Positions 1 through 7,547 of a stretch of 64,000 nt of DNA are shown here, one piece after another. Under the pieces are notes generated by a model, which did no database searches, was not told the DNA's origin, and worked only from the letters and a program-made list of their open reading frames with translations. Origin of the DNA: Planomicrobium soli (GTDB taxonomy: Bacteria; Bacillota; Bacilli; Bacillales_A; Planococcaceae). Positions within the stretch are counted from its first letter, which is position 1, and the number at the start of each line of letters is the position of its first letter. The stretch spans positions 1 through 64,000 of the forward strand of contig NZ_PYAT01000013.1 in assembly GCF_003014655.1 (NCBI RefSeq), in the 5' to 3' direction. Both the position numbers and the translations under genes were made by a program.

Positions 1-74
1 TGGTCGTGGGGGATGACAAGATCATAAAGGGCGGCATAAGGACTGGGTTTCATGGACGGTCTGTCTGGCATCAT
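1..74 (-). CDS. IS1182-family transposase, N-terminal fragment (cut by window edge)
   Basis: Only about 24 N-terminal codons are inside the window. The start ATG is at 74, with a second ATG directly after it, and the ribosome binding site AAGGAGGG lies at 81-88. The peptide contains SPYAALYDLVIPHD, which resembles the conserved opening of IS1182-type transposases as I remember them (PYxALYDLxVPxDxLLR). The DDE catalytic core lies outside the window, so integrity cannot be judged. Family assignment is from a short motif and is moderately sure. Confidence 0.65.
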   Translation of the reverse strand, partial: MMPDRPSMKPSPYAALYDLVIPHD

Positions 75-112
75 GGTTATCCCTCCTTGAAGTTAAAACC
101 AGTATACAACAA

Positions 113-154
113 AAAAAGCACCAAATTTCTAAAATCAGAAATTCGATGCTTTTT
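113..154. terminator. Hairpin at the IS end
   Basis: Two 18-base arms (113-130 and 137-154) pair with only two mismatches around a 6-base loop, and the arms begin and end with A5/T5. It would block transcription reading into the transposase from outside, as many IS elements do. Confidence 0.6.
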
Positions 155-180
155 CTTAGGGTTTTTCAGTGGCCTCCCTT

Positions 181-537
181 GAATGGGAAACGCCTTTTTT
201 TCTTTACCATTGGTTAAATAGATCTTTCGTTTATGAATATTTATTTGGGTCCTTTGCCGGCAAACCCTTCTTAAACTTGGTTAACTCATTTTCTACTATC
301 GAAACGCCTTGTGCTTGAAGCGGGCATGGGCGCTTTACATGTTGTTAACTATTCTAGCCATCGTTATACTAAAGGAAAGTATGGCAACAGTAAATATGGG
401 TCAGTTATTTCATAACAACAGCTATATTAAATTTTAAGAGAGATTTTTACATCATTAGAAACTTGAAACCGTTTTCGAAATGGATTATTTTCTAAAAAAT
501 TTGCTTCTTACAAGTTTTATTCTAGGGGGATGCACTT
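181..537. other. Intergenic region with no gene; candidate cre site
   Basis: No convincing reading frame is seen in these 357 bases. A CcpA-like operator candidate TTGAAACCGTTTTCG lies at 463-477; it matches the loose consensus WTGNAANCGNWNNCW at all but one position. It is 60 bases upstream of the response regulator, so carbon catabolite control of the island is plausible. Confidence 0.4.
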
Positions 538-2082
538 ATGGAAGAGCCTTGCAAAGTTCTGATTGTCGATGACGAGATGTTAATAAGGCAAGGAATCATC
601 AACTATATCGATTGGGAATCAGAAGGATTTCAAATTATAGGAGAAGCTTCTAATGGCAAAGAAGCGATGCACATGATTGAACAATGTCGCCCTCATATTG
701 TGGTTACTGATATTGTCATGCCGATAATGGACGGAATTGATCTGGTAAGAGAAGGGAAGAAAGCATTTCCCGAAATAGAAATAATTGTGCTAAGCAGTTT
801 TGAAGACTTCGACTATGTCCGCTCGACTTTCCAAAGCGGCGTAGCTGACTATATATTGAAGCCTAAATTAAACGGACAAGAATTGGTGAAGATTTTGAAC
901 CGGGTGGCGGATCGGATTCCCAATTTAAGGCGTTCGACTGGCTTGCCGGAACCTAACCGGTCGATTGAAGAAATGCTTGGAAATTTACTGTTAGGTTACG
1001 AATCTTCACTGGATAAAACGGTTTTATCTTCTGTTTTTGTCAACAGTCATTTTCAATTAGTGGCCGTGTATGGAGAAAACTATGACATTTCTCAGCTTAA
1101 AACTGCATTTGCTAGTAATGTGGCGATCTTTCAGGTCTTATCCGAAGAAGCTGAAGCAACATTTCTGATTAATTTCAACTTTGATCAGTTGGAAGCTATA
1201 AGTGAAACAATCGAAGAGTATTCCCAAAAAGATGCGAAGCTAACTTGGTTAGTAAGCGAGCCGTTCGAGTCGATTGATAACTTGAAAAATGTATATGATG
1301 AAAGTCTTGTGAAGATGAAAAAATATTTGTTTTATCTGCCAGAAAAAACTTTGTTCATGCACAATCAGTTGCCGGTGGAACACGCCAAGCAACCCATTTT
1401 TGACTTGAACCATTTTATTGAAATGTTTAAAGACCGTATGTTCAATGCAGCTTTTACGTATTTAGAAAATCATATCGAGTATTTGTCCGGGCAGTATAAC
1501 AACGACAGTTTTGAATTTAAATCATTTTTAGGCAATATCGTTTTCAACATTATCGTGTTAATGGACAATATGAAATATGGAACCCAGGATATTGAACGAA
1601 AAAAGTACAATTACTTTTCTTCGATCAATGAAGCGAATCACGTCAATGAGGCACTCCTTCAATTTAATGAATTTTTAGATGAAGTGCGGATAATCATTCT
1701 GTCGAATGACGAAGCAAATGAGCAGTCCAATAATCTCGAAAAAATCTTGGCTTATATTGAGCAGCACTACACTCAGCCGCTTCGGTTATCTGAAATTGCT
1801 GAGCATTTTCATTTTAATGCATCCTACTTATCTTCTTATTTCAGCACCCACCACAAAGAAGGCTTCAGCGAGTATTTAAACCGGGTCCGCATTAAGAAAT
1901 CAATGGAGCTCTTAGAAAACAGCACCGTCTCTATATCGAACATTAGCGGGATGGTAGGATATTCGGAACATAGTTATTTTTGCAAAGTGTTTAAGCGCAT
2001 AACGGGGACGTCTCCAGGCAATTATCGAAAGGAGCACCATGCCCAAAATGAAGAAACAAATAGTTCAAGTCTTAAAAAATAA
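538..2082 (+). CDS. YesN-type response regulator with AraC DNA-binding domain
   Basis: The 514-residue cytoplasmic regulator has an N-terminal receiver domain (acidic pocket DDE at 11-13, phospho-acceptor Asp58 in VVTDIVMPIMDG), a long linker, and a C-terminal AraC/XylS double helix-turn-helix from about residue 405. The length is usual for the YesN class. The ribosome binding site AGGGGGA at 524-530 fits this ATG. The next gene, a YesM-type kinase, starts inside its 3' end (44-base overlap), so the two are translated together. In this family such pairs sense extracellular or imported sugars and activate the adjacent ABC transporter genes; here that would be the galactoside island. The inducer is unknown. 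Confidence 0.9.
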   Translation: MEEPCKVLIVDDEMLIRQGIINYIDWESEGFQIIGEASNGKEAMHMIEQCRPHIVVTDIVMPIMDGIDLVREGKKAFPEIEIIVLSSFEDFDYVRSTFQSGVADYILKPKLNGQELVKILNRVADRIPNLRRSTGLPEPNRSIEEMLGNLLLGYESSLDKTVLSSVFVNSHFQLVAVYGENYDISQLKTAFASNVAIFQVLSEEAEATFLINFNFDQLEAISETIEEYSQKDAKLTWLVSEPFESIDNLKNVYDESLVKMKKYLFYLPEKTLFMHNQLPVEHAKQPIFDLNHFIEMFKDRMFNAAFTYLENHIEYLSGQYNNDSFEFKSFLGNIVFNIIVLMDNMKYGTQDIERKKYNYFSSINEANHVNEALLQFNEFLDEVRIIILSNDEANEQSNNLEKILAYIEQHYTQPLRLSEIAEHFHFNASYLSSYFSTHHKEGFSEYLNRVRIKKSMELLENSTVSISNISGMVGYSEHSYFCKVFKRITGTSPGNYRKEHHAQNEETNSSSLKK

Positions 2083-3850
2083 CAGCCTGTTCATCAAAAT
2101 GTTTTTGATCATGGTGATCAGCATTGTTGCGGTTTCCTTATTGATTACCTTTAGCTCGATCCGGATGTCTTCCAACTTATTCATGAATACGTTCAGCATC
2201 ACCAACACAAAAGTCTTGGAGCAAATCAAAACCCGATTCGAGTCGTATAGTTTTGCTATCGTCAGTGCAACGCATGAAGCTCAAAACAACGGCACCATTA
2301 AACGGGGACTGACGCGGGAAAATGAAAACGCGATTCAAAAATCCGGATCATACCTCAATATCATCAGGCAAATGGAGAGAATTTACCCGACAGTAGATTC
2401 TTATGACGCAAACATGATCATTCTAGGTGAAAATGAGCGGTTGTTCAATATGAATTACTCAAATTGGCCAGTATCCTGGGAAGTGTTAAGAAACCATTCG
2501 ATTACGCAGCAATCAATAAGCGAGCCGACTACGCTGCATTATCATTTTATTTCGTCCAACTCGTTCAATGACAAGCCGATGATTGTGGCAACCAAAGCAT
2601 TGATTGAAAGGTCGACAGACGAAGTTTATGGTGTCTTGTATTTTCCGATTCGGGAAGAGCAATTAAAAGCGTTTTATGAAGGATATACCAGCAAAGAAAA
2701 CGAAGTACTGCTAGTCAATGAGACAGGCAGAATCGTTTCCAGTAATAAAGAAGAGCTGATTGGTGAGGACGCAAGCGACGTTTTGAATTTGGCAAAAGAA
2801 GTAGAAAATGAAGAATTGAAATTTAAAGACGTGCGCATCTTCGATACCGACTATATGTTAATGTCTGAATACTTGCCTACCTATAATATGTACCTCGTAA
2901 ACCTGGTGGATAAAAATGTGGTGATGGACAATTTGATCAATACAAAAGAAATTATCCTTATTTCCTTAGGAATTGTTTTGCTTGCCGTTATCGTAGTGTT
3001 TCTAATTTCTCGGCGTATGACCAATTCCATTAGCAGGCTGGTCAAGCAAATTTCGACGATTTCCAAACATGACTTTAACAAGCCGGTTGCCGAATCAGGC
3101 GGATATGAAGCGAGAAAAATCGCTAATGCGTTCAACTATATGCTCAATGAATTGCAGGAATACGTGGATATTGTGGTCCAGGCACAGCAAAAGCAAAGAA
3201 ATGCAGAACTGATGGCATTGCAGCATCAAATCAATCCGCATTTTCTGTACAATACCCTGGCCTCCATCAAATTCATGGTACAGCAAGGCAAAAAAGAAAA
3301 AGCGACCGATATGATCCATGCATTAATCTCGCTATTGCAAAATGCCCTCAGCAATATCGATCAGACAATCACAGTAGAACAGGAAATAAAAGATTTAAGA
3401 AACTATGTCCTGATCAATCAAGCCCGGTATGGCGACCGGATCAAAGTAAATTTCTTCATCTCTCCCGATTGCCTGGATTGCCAGTTGCCAAAACTCATTC
3501 TTCAGCCATTTATTGAGAACGCTTTTTTTCACGCGTTCAATGAAAAGAAAGAAGGGTTTATCCAAATATTGATCGGTCAAAAAGGAGAAAACCTTTTATG
3601 TGAAATTGTTGATAATGGCGATGGTATGGAGATAAAAGGCGATCATACTAAAGAAGATTTTAAAGAAAAGCGCCATCTGTTTAGCGGAATCGGCATTCGA
3701 AATGTTCATGAACGCATACAATTGCTTTATGGTGAGGAATATGGAGTAGAAATAACAAGCAAAAAAGGAGAAGGCACAAAAATAAAGGTAGAATTGCCTC
3801 TTCAAAAAGCGGAAACTCCTATAGAATCCAATGAAATTACAAGAATCTAA
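2039..3850 (+). CDS. YesM-type sensor histidine kinase
   Basis: The 603-residue membrane kinase has a transmembrane segment at about 19-40, an extracellular sensor domain of roughly 260 residues (dCache-like), a second membrane segment near 300-325, a HAMP linker, a His_kinase (PF06580) segment with phospho-acceptor motif QINPHFLYN near residue 402, and an HATPase_c domain (N box PFIENAFFHA, G box DNGDGM). The start lies within the regulator gene, 9 bases after an AAAGGAG site. It should phosphorylate the partner regulator. It ends about 60 bases before a terminator at 3913. Confidence 0.9.
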   Translation: MPKMKKQIVQVLKNNSLFIKMFLIMVISIVAVSLLITFSSIRMSSNLFMNTFSITNTKVLEQIKTRFESYSFAIVSATHEAQNNGTIKRGLTRENENAIQKSGSYLNIIRQMERIYPTVDSYDANMIILGENERLFNMNYSNWPVSWEVLRNHSITQQSISEPTTLHYHFISSNSFNDKPMIVATKALIERSTDEVYGVLYFPIREEQLKAFYEGYTSKENEVLLVNETGRIVSSNKEELIGEDASDVLNLAKEVENEELKFKDVRIFDTDYMLMSEYLPTYNMYLVNLVDKNVVMDNLINTKEIILISLGIVLLAVIVVFLISRRMTNSISRLVKQISTISKHDFNKPVAESGGYEARKIANAFNYMLNELQEYVDIVVQAQQKQRNAELMALQHQINPHFLYNTLASIKFMVQQGKKEKATDMIHALISLLQNALSNIDQTITVEQEIKDLRNYVLINQARYGDRIKVNFFISPDCLDCQLPKLILQPFIENAFFHAFNEKKEGFIQILIGQKGENLLCEIVDNGDGMEIKGDHTKEDFKEKRHLFSGIGIRNVHERIQLLYGEEYGVEITSKKGEGTKIKVELPLQKAETPIESNEITRI

Positions 3851-3912
3851 GAATATTCCAAGAAAAAACTTTCGAAGTTTGAACTATCTAATAATTTTCA
3901 AATGAAACATCT

Positions 3913-3940
3913 AAAGATTGTTCTAACAATCTTTTTTTTT
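3913..3940 (+). terminator. Terminator of the two-component operon
   Basis: Stem AAAGATTG/CAATCTTT (3913-3920, 3927-3934) with a 6-base loop runs into a T tract. It separates the regulators from the transporter genes. Confidence 0.75.
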
Positions 3941-3970
3941 TGGTCGCTATACTGTATACAAGGCGCAAAA

Positions 3971-3984
3971 GTAAAGCGCTTACA
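3971..3984 (+). promoter_or_regulatory. Candidate cre (CcpA) site before the sugar-binding protein
   Basis: GTAAAGCGCTTACA has the palindromic AARCGYTT core typical of CcpA operators (12 of 14 positions on the consensus). It lies between the upstream terminator and the ribosome binding site, a position where CcpA blocks transcription. No confident -35/-10 pair was assigned upstream. Confidence 0.5.
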
Positions 3985-4000
3985 AAAAGGGGGATTATTG

Positions 4001-5305
4001 ATGAAGAAATTGTTTCTAATGGTATTGCTGATAGTTGGCATGGTTGCATTAGCTGCTTGTTCGTCAGGGGATGAAGCAAGTAGTGGCAGCAATTCAGAAG
4101 GTTCATCGGGTTCATCAGGCGCAGACAAAATCACAGCTTGGGCTTGGGATCCAGCATTTAACATTGCTGCTCTTAATAAAGCAAAAGAAGCTTATAGCGG
4201 TGATGGTGAGTATGAAGTAGAAATTATTGAAAATGCACAAGACGATATTATCCAAAAACTAAACACGGGCCTTAGCTCTGGTACAACAAAAGGGATGCCA
4301 AACATTGTCCTAATTGAAGATTACCGGGCACAAAGTTTCTTGCAAGCTTACCCGGATGCATTTCATCCATTAACTGATGTTATCAATTCGGATGACTTTG
4401 CAGAATATAAAATTGCAACAACTAGCTTTGATGGCGAACAATATGGATTGCCATTCGATTCTGGCGTAGCGGGATTATATGTACGTACAGATTATCTTGA
4501 AGAAGCAGGCTACACAGTAGAAGACGTAACGAACATCACATGGGATGAATATATAGAAGTGGGCAAAAAAGTGAAGGAAGCAACAGGCAAAAACATGCTG
4601 ACGTTGGATCCGAACGATTTGGCGCAAGTCCGCATGATGATTCAAACAACCGGTTCATGGTATGTGCAAGAAGATGGCTCAACGCCGAACCTTGCAGACA
4701 ATGAAGCACTTGCTAAAGGATTTGAAACTTACAAAAAGATGATGGATGAGGACATTGCGAAAATCGTCTCTGACTGGAGCCAATTTGTTGGAGCGTTCAA
4801 CAGCGGAGATGTAGCGAGTGTGCCTACAGGAAACTGGATCACGCCGAGCGTCAAGCAAGCAACTGACCAATCCGGGAAATGGGCAGTAGTACCAATGCCG
4901 CGATTGGATATGGACGGAGCAGTCAACGCTTCTAACTTGGGCGGCAGCTCATGGTATGTCTTGAATGTAGACGGCAAAGAAGAAGCTGCAGATTTCTTGC
5001 TCAATACGTTCGGTTCTAACCCTGACTTGTATCAAACACTTGTAAAAGATATTGGCGCTATCGGGACTTACTCAGCAGCAGCTGAAGGAGATGCGTTTGC
5101 AGTCGAAGATGAATTCTTTAGTGGACAGCAAATCATCTCAGACTTCTCTCAATGGACAGATGAAATTCCAGGCGTGAACTATGGTCTCCACACTTACGCA
5201 ATTGAGGACATCTTAGTAACTGGAATGCAAGATTATTTGAATGGGGCAGAGCTTTCTAAAGTACTTGAAAATGCTCAGTCACAAGCTGAAGCACAACTCA
5301 AATAA
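4001..5305 (+). CDS. Sugar ABC transporter substrate-binding lipoprotein
   Basis: The 434-residue extracellular lipoprotein has a signal peptide MKKLFLMVLLIVGMVALAAC with lipobox LAAC (Cys20), then a Ser/Gly-rich linker and a family 1 solute-binding fold. A longer in-frame start exists at 3902, but the strong AAAAAGGGGG site at 3985-3993 and the clean signal peptide fix the start at 4001. It should capture galactosides or galacto-oligosaccharides for the two permeases downstream. The sugar is inferred from the neighbouring glycosidases, not from the protein itself. Confidence 0.9.
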   Translation: MKKLFLMVLLIVGMVALAACSSGDEASSGSNSEGSSGSSGADKITAWAWDPAFNIAALNKAKEAYSGDGEYEVEIIENAQDDIIQKLNTGLSSGTTKGMPNIVLIEDYRAQSFLQAYPDAFHPLTDVINSDDFAEYKIATTSFDGEQYGLPFDSGVAGLYVRTDYLEEAGYTVEDVTNITWDEYIEVGKKVKEATGKNMLTLDPNDLAQVRMMIQTTGSWYVQEDGSTPNLADNEALAKGFETYKKMMDEDIAKIVSDWSQFVGAFNSGDVASVPTGNWITPSVKQATDQSGKWAVVPMPRLDMDGAVNASNLGGSSWYVLNVDGKEEAADFLLNTFGSNPDLYQTLVKDIGAIGTYSAAAEGDAFAVEDEFFSGQQIISDFSQWTDEIPGVNYGLHTYAIEDILVTGMQDYLNGAELSKVLENAQSQAEAQLK

Positions 5306-5323
5306 CGGATTGTAAATAAATAA

Positions 5324-5397
5324 AGCCTTGGGTTGCCGCCGAATAACTGGTCGAAGTGCTTTATGGCTCACCAGTGAGGCCAGCTCAAGGTTTTTTT
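5324..5397 (+). terminator. Intra-operon hairpin, probable partial terminator
   Basis: CCTTGGGTTG (5325-5334) pairs with CAGCTCAAGG (5381-5390), followed by T7. Inside the loop ACTGGT/ACCAGT (5346-5351, 5370-5375) forms a second stem. Placed between the binding-protein gene and the permeases, it would keep binding protein in excess. Confidence 0.55.
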
Positions 5398-5415
5398 ATA
5401 GGAGGAATGAGAAAG

Positions 5416-6357
5416 ATGAGCCAGCAATTAACGAAAAAGAACGAATTGGATCTTCCATTGCGCCATAAAGAGACCAAACGCCAAAAAACCAACTTGTATT
5501 TCAGAAAAAAAGTTGGCTGGTTGTTTGTCATTATCTCAATTATCGCAATTACGATCTTTAACTTTTACCCGATGGTTCAAGCCTTCCTATTATCCTTTCA
5601 ATCCGGGATGGGTTCGAATCTAGAATATGTGGGCTTGGCTAACTGGAAGCGATTGTTTGGGGATCCGACCTTTATCGCAGCGCTAACCAATACATCAATC
5701 TTTCTGCTCATTCAAGTTCCATTGATGATTGTATTGGCGTTATTTCTTTCCGTACTGTTAAATGACCCAACATTAAAATTTAAAAGCTTTTTCAGAATCG
5801 CGATTTTCTTGCCATGTGTCACTTCACTGGTTGCTTATTCAGTTATTTTCAAATACTTGTTCGGTGTCGATGGGATCATTAATCAGTTTTTGGTCAACTT
5901 CGGTTTCGCCTCTCAAGCGGTCAATTTCTTAGCCGATCCGTTTTGGGCGAAGGTGGTTATCATCCTTGCCATTACATGGAGATGGACAGGATATAACATG
6001 ATTTTCTATCTTTCCGCATTGCAAAACGTCGACAAGTCCATTTACGAAGCGGCAAGAATTGATGGCGCAAATGCCATCCAACAATTTTTCCAAATTACTG
6101 TGCCAATGTTGAAGCCAATCATTTTGTTTACTTCCATTACATCAACAATCGGTACACTGCAGATCTTTGATGAAGTTGTAAATATCACCAACGGCGGACC
6201 AGGGAATGCAACAATCTCCATTTCGCAATATATCTACAATCTTTCTTTCAAGTACACACCTGATTTTGGTTACGCATCGACCGTATCTTATGTAATCGTC
6301 ATATTAGTTGTGATTCTTTCTATTATTCAATTCAGAGTGGCGGGTGAGAAAAAATGA
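5416..6357 (+). CDS. Sugar ABC transporter permease, MalF/UgpA type
   Basis: The 313-residue inner-membrane protein has about six transmembrane helices and the EAA loop EAARIDGANAIQQFFQITVP that contacts the ATPase. The charged, hydrophilic first 45 residues are usual for CUT1 permeases. ATG 5407 is also in frame but touches the GGAGGA site at 5401-5406, whereas 5416 has a 9-base spacing and is preferred. It forms a heterodimer with the next gene, which it overlaps by 4 bases. No ATPase gene is nearby; in Bacillales such systems share the housekeeping MsmX-type ATPase. Confidence 0.9.
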   Translation: MSQQLTKKNELDLPLRHKETKRQKTNLYFRKKVGWLFVIISIIAITIFNFYPMVQAFLLSFQSGMGSNLEYVGLANWKRLFGDPTFIAALTNTSIFLLIQVPLMIVLALFLSVLLNDPTLKFKSFFRIAIFLPCVTSLVAYSVIFKYLFGVDGIINQFLVNFGFASQAVNFLADPFWAKVVIILAITWRWTGYNMIFYLSALQNVDKSIYEAARIDGANAIQQFFQITVPMLKPIILFTSITSTIGTLQIFDEVVNITNGGPGNATISISQYIYNLSFKYTPDFGYASTVSYVIVILVVILSIIQFRVAGEKK

Positions 6358-7181
6358 AAATCTTCCAAAGAGCTAGTATCTATACGTTTCTAACTATCGC
6401 AGCCATCGTTTCCATCTTTCCATTCTTATGGATGATCGTCAGTGTCACCAACAAATCGGTTGATGTAACGCAGGGGCGTTTACTGCCAGGAACTCATTTG
6501 GTCGCAAACCTGCAGAAGTTGTTTGAAACAGTAGATATTGTACCTGCCTTAATCAACTCAACAATTATTGCGCTTATCTCGACCGTTTTGACGCTGCTAT
6601 TAGCTTCGCTTGCAGGATACGGCTTTGAAATGTTCCGAAGCAGAGGAAAAGACATCGTCTTCACCATCTTGTTGTTGTCGATGATGATTCCTTTTGCGGC
6701 GATTATGGTACCGTTATACCGCATGTTCGGCAGTGTCACCAATACAATGCCGCTATTTGGAATCGATTCTCTAGGAGCCGTCATTTTGCCAACAGCTACA
6801 ACTGCGTTTTTCATCTTTTTCTTCCGCCAGAACACGAAAATGTTTCCAAAGGATTTGGTAGAGGCGGGAAGAATTGACGGCTTGAGTGAGCTTGGCGTCT
6901 TTTTCCGAATTTATGTGCCAACGATGAAAACCACTTATGCAGCAGCAGCGATCATCACGTTTATGAATAGCTGGAACAACTACTTATGGCCATTAGTCAT
7001 TTTGCAGTCACCAGAAAAACGGACGATTCCGTTGCTGATTTCCAATCTTGGCTCAAGTTATTCTCCTGACTATGGCGTTATCATGTCAGCCATCGTCATC
7101 GCCACATTGCCGACAGCACTCGTGTTCTTCTTGATGCAGAAACACTTTGTTGCTGGAATGATGGGATCGGTTAAGGGTTAA
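6354..7181 (+). CDS. Sugar ABC transporter permease, MalG/AraQ type
   Basis: The 275-residue protein has six predicted membrane helices and the EAA loop EAGRIDGLSELGVFFRIYVP. Its ATGA start overlaps the stop of the first permease, so the pair is translationally coupled. It is the second half of the carbohydrate import channel. The glycosidase genes follow after a 366-base structured gap. Confidence 0.9.
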   Translation: MKIFQRASIYTFLTIAAIVSIFPFLWMIVSVTNKSVDVTQGRLLPGTHLVANLQKLFETVDIVPALINSTIIALISTVLTLLLASLAGYGFEMFRSRGKDIVFTILLLSMMIPFAAIMVPLYRMFGSVTNTMPLFGIDSLGAVILPTATTAFFIFFFRQNTKMFPKDLVEAGRIDGLSELGVFFRIYVPTMKTTYAAAAIITFMNSWNNYLWPLVILQSPEKRTIPLLISNLGSSYSPDYGVIMSAIVIATLPTALVFFLMQKHFVAGMMGSVKG

Positions 7182-7208
7182 GGAATTAAGGTTAATAGTC
7201 GATATTCC

Positions 7209-7388
7209 GCAAAATAGCTCCGCTAAAAAGATATGCTCCTGCATCGCTTTGCTAGCTTCGTCGCAAAGACTTGGCCTTGCAGGCTACGGCCAATGTCTTT
7301 CCTACGGGCTTGAGCCGAACTAACTTGGGCTATTCGCCCAAGTGGATTTCGTCACTGCGCTTTCCTGCGGGAGTCTCCGCTATTTTGC
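7209..7388. repeat. Repeat-like element bounded by inverted GCAAAATAGC
   Basis: GCAAAATAGC at 7209-7218 is inverted at 7379-7388. Inside are CTTGGGC/GCCCAAG (7324-7330, 7336-7342) and a 12-bp stem AAAGACTTGGCC (7265-7276) with GGCCAA plus GTCTTT (7288-7293, 7295-7300). A related segment is found at 30550-30579 on the other strand. It resembles a small intergenic repeat that can fold as RNA. Confidence 0.5.
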
Positions 7389-7447
7389 TACATATCTACT
7401 TATGAAGCAGTAAAAGTATAGTTTGTTTCTATTTAATAAGTTACTTA

Positions 7448-7502
7448 GCTTTGGATGCGCTCAGGGGCTTATCGTGGGAGCTATGCCCAAAGCATCCAAA
7501 GC
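7448..7502 (+). promoter_or_regulatory. Perfect 11-bp inverted repeat upstream of GH36
   Basis: GCTTTGGATGC (7448-7458) and GCATCCAAAGC (7492-7502) are exact reverse complements around a 33-base loop that itself can fold (GGGGCT with AGC and CCC). No T tract follows, so it is not a standard terminator. It may be an RNA structure or the ends of a small inserted element. Confidence 0.45.
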
Positions 7503-7547
7503 GGTGTATAGAAATGAATTCTTAAGATTTTTAGTAGGAGGGTAATT

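Larger units (their letters stand above)
1..180 (-). mobile_element. Terminal part of an IS1182-like insertion sequence
   Basis: The transposase start is preceded by a hairpin and then by the sequence TTTTTCAGTGGCCTCC around 163-177, which looks like the end of the element. The exact terminal inverted repeat and target duplication cannot be fixed because the other end is outside the window. The element borders the galactoside island. Confidence 0.5.
7182..7547. other. Gene-free, highly structured gap before the glycosidases
   Basis: No reading frame is supported here. The gap holds a 180-base repeat-like element (7209-7388) and a long inverted repeat (7448-7502), described separately, and the ribosome binding site AGGAGGG (7536-7542) of the GH36 gene. 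Confidence 0.6.

Noticed and set aside
3902-4000. Upstream extension of the sugar-binding lipoprotein frame
   Set aside because: It would place 33 codons, including the terminator T tract and the ribosome binding site, before a perfect lipoprotein signal peptide.
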